Made by a program: the position numbers and the translations under genes
From: an uncultured Oscillospiraceae bacterium
GTDB lineage: Bacteria; Bacillota; Clostridia; Oscillospirales; Oscillospiraceae
DNA: 26,940 nt
Direction: 5' to 3'
NCBI GenBank assembly: GCA_934661135.1
Contig: CAKUJA010000016.1
Location: 1 to 26,940, forward strand
The notes under the pieces: generated by a model
The model's input: the letters and a program-made list of their open reading frames with translations, nothing else
What the model was told of the DNA's origin: nothing
The model's database searches: none
Shown: one piece after another, positions 23,389 to 26,940 of the stretch
How the letters are laid out: each line of letters opens with the position of its first letter
Position numbering within the stretch: the stretch's first letter is position 1

Positions 23389-24364
23389 GCGGATGCTCCT
23401 TGTGCCAGTTCCACGCAGAACCGATAATCGTCTCAATATCGTCATACTTCGGCTTCCAGCCAAGTACAGTCTTTGCCTTCTCCGAGGACGCGACGAGCTG
23501 CGCCGGGTCGCCCGCGCGCCTTGCCGCCATTTCGCACTTGATGGGTTTGCCGACGACCTTCTCCGCCGTGTCGATGATCTCCTTAACCGTGAAGCCGACG
23601 CCGTTGCCGAGGTTGAACACGTTATTTTCGCCGCCGTTCATCAGATATTCCGCCGCCAGAATGTGCGCGGAAGCAAGATCTGTGACGTGGATATAGTCCC
23701 GGACGCAGGTACCATCTCTTGTCGGATAGTCGTCGCCAAAAATGCTCACATGGTCGCGCTGGCCGTTCGGGACTTGCAGCACGATGGGGATGAGGTGCGT
23801 CTCGGGGTTATGCGCCTCGCCGATCTTGCCGGACATATGCGCGCCGCAGGCGTTGAAGTAGCGCAGCGCCACGAAATGAATCCCGTGCGCGACGGACGCC
23901 CAGTAGAACATCCGCTCCATGGAGAGCTTCGTTTCGCCGTAGCAGTTGGTGGGGTGCGTCGGGTCTGTTTCCAGAATCGGCACACGCTCCGGCTCGCCGT
24001 AGGTCGCGGCAGTCGAGGAAAAGACAATATATTTCACGCCATGCTCGATCATGCTCTGCAGCATCGTCCGCGTGCCGCCGAGGTTGTTGTCGTAATATTT
24101 CAGCGGATTGACCATGCTCTCGCCGACCTGCGAGTTCGCGGCAAAGTGGATGACCGCGTCAATTTTCTCAGACGAGAACACATGGTCGCAGAACTCTTTA
24201 TTCCGGATGTCGCCCTGATAGAACCGTGCCTTGGGATGCACCGCAGCCCGGAATCCTGTTTCCAGATTGTCCGCGACAACCACGTCATAGCCGTTGTCGA
24301 TCAGCTCATATACCGTGTGGCTGCCGATGTACCCGGCGCCGCCCAATACCAGAATTGTTTTCAT
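23372..24364 (-). CDS. galE: UDP-glucose 4-epimerase
   Basis: GalE interconverts UDP-galactose and UDP-glucose, closing the Leloir cycle and supplying UDP-galactose for surface polymers. The 330-residue short-chain dehydrogenase-type enzyme has the NAD loop GGAGYIGS at 8-15, and the catalytic YxxxK as Y142 and K146 (CYGETK). FSSTAATYGEPE and YFNACGAHMSGKIGE follow the family pattern. ATG at 24364 is chosen because the product then begins MKTILVLGGAGYIGSH; GAGG lies about 9 nt upstream. An in-frame ATG at 24409 lies in the hairpin and is rejected. Confidence 0.97.
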   Translation of the reverse strand: MKTILVLGGAGYIGSHTVYELIDNGYDVVVADNLETGFRAAVHPKARFYQGDIRNKEFCDHVFSSEKIDAVIHFAANSQVGESMVNPLKYYDNNLGGTRTMLQSMIEHGVKYIVFSSTAATYGEPERVPILETDPTHPTNCYGETKLSMERMFYWASVAHGIHFVALRYFNACGAHMSGKIGEAHNPETHLIPIVLQVPNGQRDHVSIFGDDYPTRDGTCVRDYIHVTDLASAHILAAEYLMNGGENNVFNLGNGVGFTVKEIIDTAEKVVGKPIKCEMAARRAGDPAQLVASSEKAKTVLGWKPKYDDIETIIGSAWNWHKEHPHGYED

Positions 24365-24388
24365 AAAAATGGTACCTCTTTTCTCCAA

Positions 24389-24420
24389 AATAGAGGCAGA
24401 TGATCTCATCTGCCTCTATT
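24389..24420 (-). terminator. Internal hairpin between mglC and galE
   Basis: AATAGAGGCAGATG and CATCTGCCTCTATT form a perfect 14-bp stem with a 4-nt loop, starting 9 nt after the mglC stop. On the minus strand only four T follow before GGAG. It may be a partial terminator or a processing/stability element that sets transporter mRNA against Leloir enzyme mRNA. Confidence 0.65.
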
Positions 24421-24429
24421 CCCGCATGA

Positions 24430-25527
24430 TTACTTCTTAACCAGATACTTCCGCATATCCAGCGAGCAAGCCGCAAGGATAATGCCGCCCTTGATGATGT
24501 ACTGCATCGACGGGTCAATGCCGAGCATCGACAGCGCCACGAAGATGATACGCAGCACGAACACGCCGAGCACAATGCCGCTGATCTTGCCGGTGCCGCC
24601 GACGAACGAAACGCCGCCGATGACGCAGGCTGCAATCGCGTCGCACTCATAGTTCAAGCCGGCAGACTGCGTGATGGAGCTGATACGCGCACCCTCAATG
24701 AAGCCGGTCACGCCGTACATTGCGCCAGCCAGCGTGTGAACCATCACGGTTGTCCAGAACACGTTGACGCCGGAGACCTTCGCTGCATCGGCGTTGGAGC
24801 CGACCGCAAACATATTCTTGCCAAACGCGGTCTTGTTCCAGATGAACCACATCAGCGCCACAAAGATAACTGCGTACAGCACATACCACGGAATCGAAAT
24901 CGTCGCGCCCGAACCGGTCTTAAACTGGAACAGCGGCGCGGAAACCACGTTCTTGTATTCCTGCGACAGGCCGGAGACCGGCTGGCCGTTGTTGCCGTTG
25001 AGCATGAAGAAAATCAGGATCAAGCCGTAGGTAATGAGCTGTGTTGCCAGCGTAACGATGAAGGGGTGCAGGCTGAACTTCGCCACGAAGAAGCCGTTGA
25101 CCATACCGATGACCGCGCCCACCAGAACCACAACCAGAACCGTCAGAATGATCCAGCCAGCGCTGATTTCCGGCAGATTGCTGAACAGCTTCCGGGAGAT
25201 CGTGCGATCCTGCAACAGCGCGCCCGCGATAGCCGCCGTCAGGCCAACCACACGGCCGCCGGAAAGGTCGGTACCGGTCAGGACGATACATCCCGCAATA
25301 CCAAGCGCCATCGGCAGCGAAGCCGCGACGAGGGAGATGATGTTGGCAATGGAACCTGCGGACAGGAAGTTTTTGTTCTTGATTGCTGTATAGACGATGA
25401 AAATCACCATCAGAATATACAGTGCGTTATTCAGAATACCATCGCTCCAGAACCGGCGACGGTCGCGCTTATCGAGCTTCCGATATTCTTCACTTTTTCT
25501 CTGGAGCTGTTTGACTGGATTTGCCAT
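24430..25527 (-). CDS. mglC: Galactose/methyl galactoside ABC transporter permease MglC
   Basis: This is the membrane subunit of a CUT2-family sugar importer. The 365-residue protein has a basic cytoplasmic N-terminus of about 30 residues and then 8-10 membrane helices. Family motifs are GIAGCIVLTGTDLSGGRVVGL, VNGFFVAKFSLHPFIVTLAT, NKTAFGKNMFAVGSNADAAKVSGV and CVIGGVSFVGGTGKISG. The link to galactose comes from the downstream galE-galT-galK; close relatives also move glucose or other hexoses. AAGGAGG overlaps the mglA stop, so the two are coupled. The permease acts as a dimer with one MglA. Confidence 0.92.
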   Translation of the reverse strand: MANPVKQLQRKSEEYRKLDKRDRRRFWSDGILNNALYILMVIFIVYTAIKNKNFLSAGSIANIISLVAASLPMALGIAGCIVLTGTDLSGGRVVGLTAAIAGALLQDRTISRKLFSNLPEISAGWIILTVLVVVLVGAVIGMVNGFFVAKFSLHPFIVTLATQLITYGLILIFFMLNGNNGQPVSGLSQEYKNVVSAPLFQFKTGSGATISIPWYVLYAVIFVALMWFIWNKTAFGKNMFAVGSNADAAKVSGVNVFWTTVMVHTLAGAMYGVTGFIEGARISSITQSAGLNYECDAIAACVIGGVSFVGGTGKISGIVLGVFVLRIIFVALSMLGIDPSMQYIIKGGIILAACSLDMRKYLVKK

Positions 25528-25539
25528 ACCGCTGCCTCC

Positions 25540-26940
25540 TTAAACATACTTTGCTGCCAGACGCATGATTTCTTCCTGCGTCGTTGTTTTTGCATCGACC
25601 TCGCCGGCCAGCCGTCCGCCGGACATTACCAGAATCCGGTCGCAGACACCGAGCAGCTCCGGCATCTCAGACGAGACCATCAACACGGTCTTGCCCTTGT
25701 TGGCCAGATCGAGAATGAGCTGATAGATCTCATACTTCGCGCCGACGTCGATGCCGCGCGTCGGCTCGTCCAGCAGCAGCACATCCGGGTTGGTGAGCAG
25801 CCAGCGGCCGATGATGACCTTCTGCTGGTTGCCACCGGACAGGCTGCGGATCTTGGTTTCCTGTGTCGGCGTCTTGGTGTGCATCGCGTCGATCGACCAC
25901 TGCGTGTCCTTCTTCATCGACTTCTCGCTCAGATACAGTCCAAAGCGCTTATGCTTTTTCAGGCTGGAAATGACCGTATTCTCGCGGATATTCAAAATCC
26001 CGAAAATACCGGTCGCGCGGCGCTCCTCAGTAAGCAGCGCAAAATGGTTCTTGATCGACTGGCGCGGATTGAGGTTCTTGCATTCCCTGCCGTCCAGCAG
26101 GATTTTGCCGTCCTTCCGTGTCGCCACGCCGAACATCGTCTCCAGCGTCTCGGTACGGCCGCTGCCGTCCAGACCCGCCAGACCCACAATCTCGCCGCGC
26201 CGCGCAGTAAAGGAAACGTCGCGCAGATTGTTGTACTGTCCCGTCAGATGCTCAACCTGCAGGAATACCTCGCCGGGTTTGTTCGTCTTGGGCGGGAACT
26301 GATTTCCAAGCTCACGGCCGACCATCAGCCGGATGATGTCGTTCATCTCCAGCTCCGCCGCCGGCTTTGTCGCCACGTGCTGGCCGTCGCGCATGACGGT
26401 AATCTCATCGGAGATCCGCTTGATCTCCGCCATTTTATGGGAAATGTAGATGATGCCCATGCCGCGGTCGCGCAGCATATTGATAATGCGGAACAGGTGT
26501 TCCACTTCCTCCTCGGTCAGTGAGGACGTGGGTTCATCAAATACAATGACTTTCGAGTGATACGAGACCGCCTTCGCAATCTCCACCATTTGTCTCTGCG
26601 AGACAGGCATCGTGCTCATCACCCGGTGCGGGTCGACGTCGATGCCGAGTTCTTCAAAAATTGCCTTCGTATCGCGGAGCATCTTGTGCTCGTCCACAAC
26701 GAACCCCGCAACCTTCGGATAGCGCCCCAGCCAGAGGTTGTCCATAACCGTCCGCTTCAGCGCTTGGTTGAGTTCCTGGTGCACCATGGCGACGCCGTTG
26801 TTCAGCGCCTCCTTGCTGCTGGTGAAATTCACCTCGCGGCCTTCCAGATAAATGTGGCCGTCATCCTTGTTATAAATGCCGAACAGACACTTCATCAGTG
26901 TCGATTTGCCCGCGCCGTTTTCGCCCATCAGTGCATGGAC
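25540..26940 (-). CDS. mglA: Sugar ABC transporter ATP-binding protein MglA (5' end beyond window)
   Basis: This is the double-ATPase subunit of the CUT2 importer. 466 codons are present, and the frame stays open to the window edge, where it reads VHALMGENGAGKST; roughly 35-40 N-terminal residues are missing. The first domain has Walker A GENGAGKST, LSQ-like PVSQRQMVEIAKA and Walker B VIVFDEPTSSLT. The second has the usual degenerate GLDGSGRTE loop, signature SLSGGNQQKVIIGRWL, and LLLDEPTRGIDVGAKYE. In this family the second site is commonly less active. A periplasmic-type sugar-binding protein gene (mglB) is expected just beyond the window, with the operon promoter. Confidence 0.93.
   Translation of the reverse strand, partial: VHALMGENGAGKSTLMKCLFGIYNKDDGHIYLEGREVNFTSSKEALNNGVAMVHQELNQALKRTVMDNLWLGRYPKVAGFVVDEHKMLRDTKAIFEELGIDVDPHRVMSTMPVSQRQMVEIAKAVSYHSKVIVFDEPTSSLTEEEVEHLFRIINMLRDRGMGIIYISHKMAEIKRISDEITVMRDGQHVATKPAAELEMNDIIRLMVGRELGNQFPPKTNKPGEVFLQVEHLTGQYNNLRDVSFTARRGEIVGLAGLDGSGRTETLETMFGVATRKDGKILLDGRECKNLNPRQSIKNHFALLTEERRATGIFGILNIRENTVISSLKKHKRFGLYLSEKSMKKDTQWSIDAMHTKTPTQETKIRSLSGGNQQKVIIGRWLLTNPDVLLLDEPTRGIDVGAKYEIYQLILDLANKGKTVLMVSSEMPELLGVCDRILVMSGGRLAGEVDAKTTTQEEIMRLAAKYV

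Noticed and set aside
21916..23427. A 503-codon frame antisense to galT, and a 595-codon one antisense to mglC-mglA (24736-26523)
   Set aside because: Both lie opposite clearly recognisable genes and lack domain motifs or ribosome sites; high-GC third positions keep antisense frames open.

Overview
The window is a compact, moderately GC-rich, chromosomal stretch from an anaerobic Gram-positive bacterium. The gene content points to Clostridia, most likely the Oscillospirales (Ruminococcaceae/Oscillospiraceae). The signs are a SigA-type sigma factor, RNase J, GdpP, a type II GalT, a sodium-pump decarboxylase beta subunit and an SLH-domain surface protein. Shine-Dalgarno sites are strong, and six genes start with TTG. 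The family-level placement is inference from gene families and synteny; no 16S or other marker was available.

Layout. (a) 1-2302, plus strand: the end of a TAXI-type TRAP substrate receptor, then its fused 4TM/12TM permease. (b) 2359-5387, minus strand: rpoD (sigA) and RNase J, each apparently with its own promoter. (c) 5388-5899: a 512-bp divergent intergenic region with the long RNase J leader, an unexplained bidirectional terminator and the gdpP promoter. (d) 5900-13707, plus strand: gdpP, rplI, dnaB, tilS, hpt, ftsH. This joins two gene groups that lie apart in Bacillus subtilis: yybT(gdpP)-rplI-dnaC and tilS-hprT-ftsH. dnaB and tilS overlap by 11 bp. (e) 13749-14642: a YhcC/YtqA-type radical SAM protein whose Shine-Dalgarno touches the ftsH terminator. 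(f) 14677-15825, minus strand: a RodA-type SEDS glycosyltransferase. (g) 16009-17265, plus strand: an OadB-type sodium pump subunit with a 41-residue OadG-like partner. (h) 17358-19165, plus strand: tsaE, tsaB (t6A tRNA modification) and upp. (i) 19286-20521: an SLH-domain exported protein. (j) 20523-20761: two identical 38-nt palindromic terminators enclosing a hairpin-rich segment. (k) 20778-26940, minus strand: a galactose locus read as mglA-mglC-galE-galT-galK. It couples ABC import to the Leloir pathway; mglA runs off the window edge.

Most of the window is housekeeping, and I saw no defence system, prophage, insertion sequence, CRISPR array, tRNA or rRNA. The parts that known genes do not explain are the RNase J leader region with its orphan terminator, the duplicated-palindrome segment at 20.5-20.8 kb, and the OadB/mini-OadG pair without a nearby carboxyltransferase subunit.
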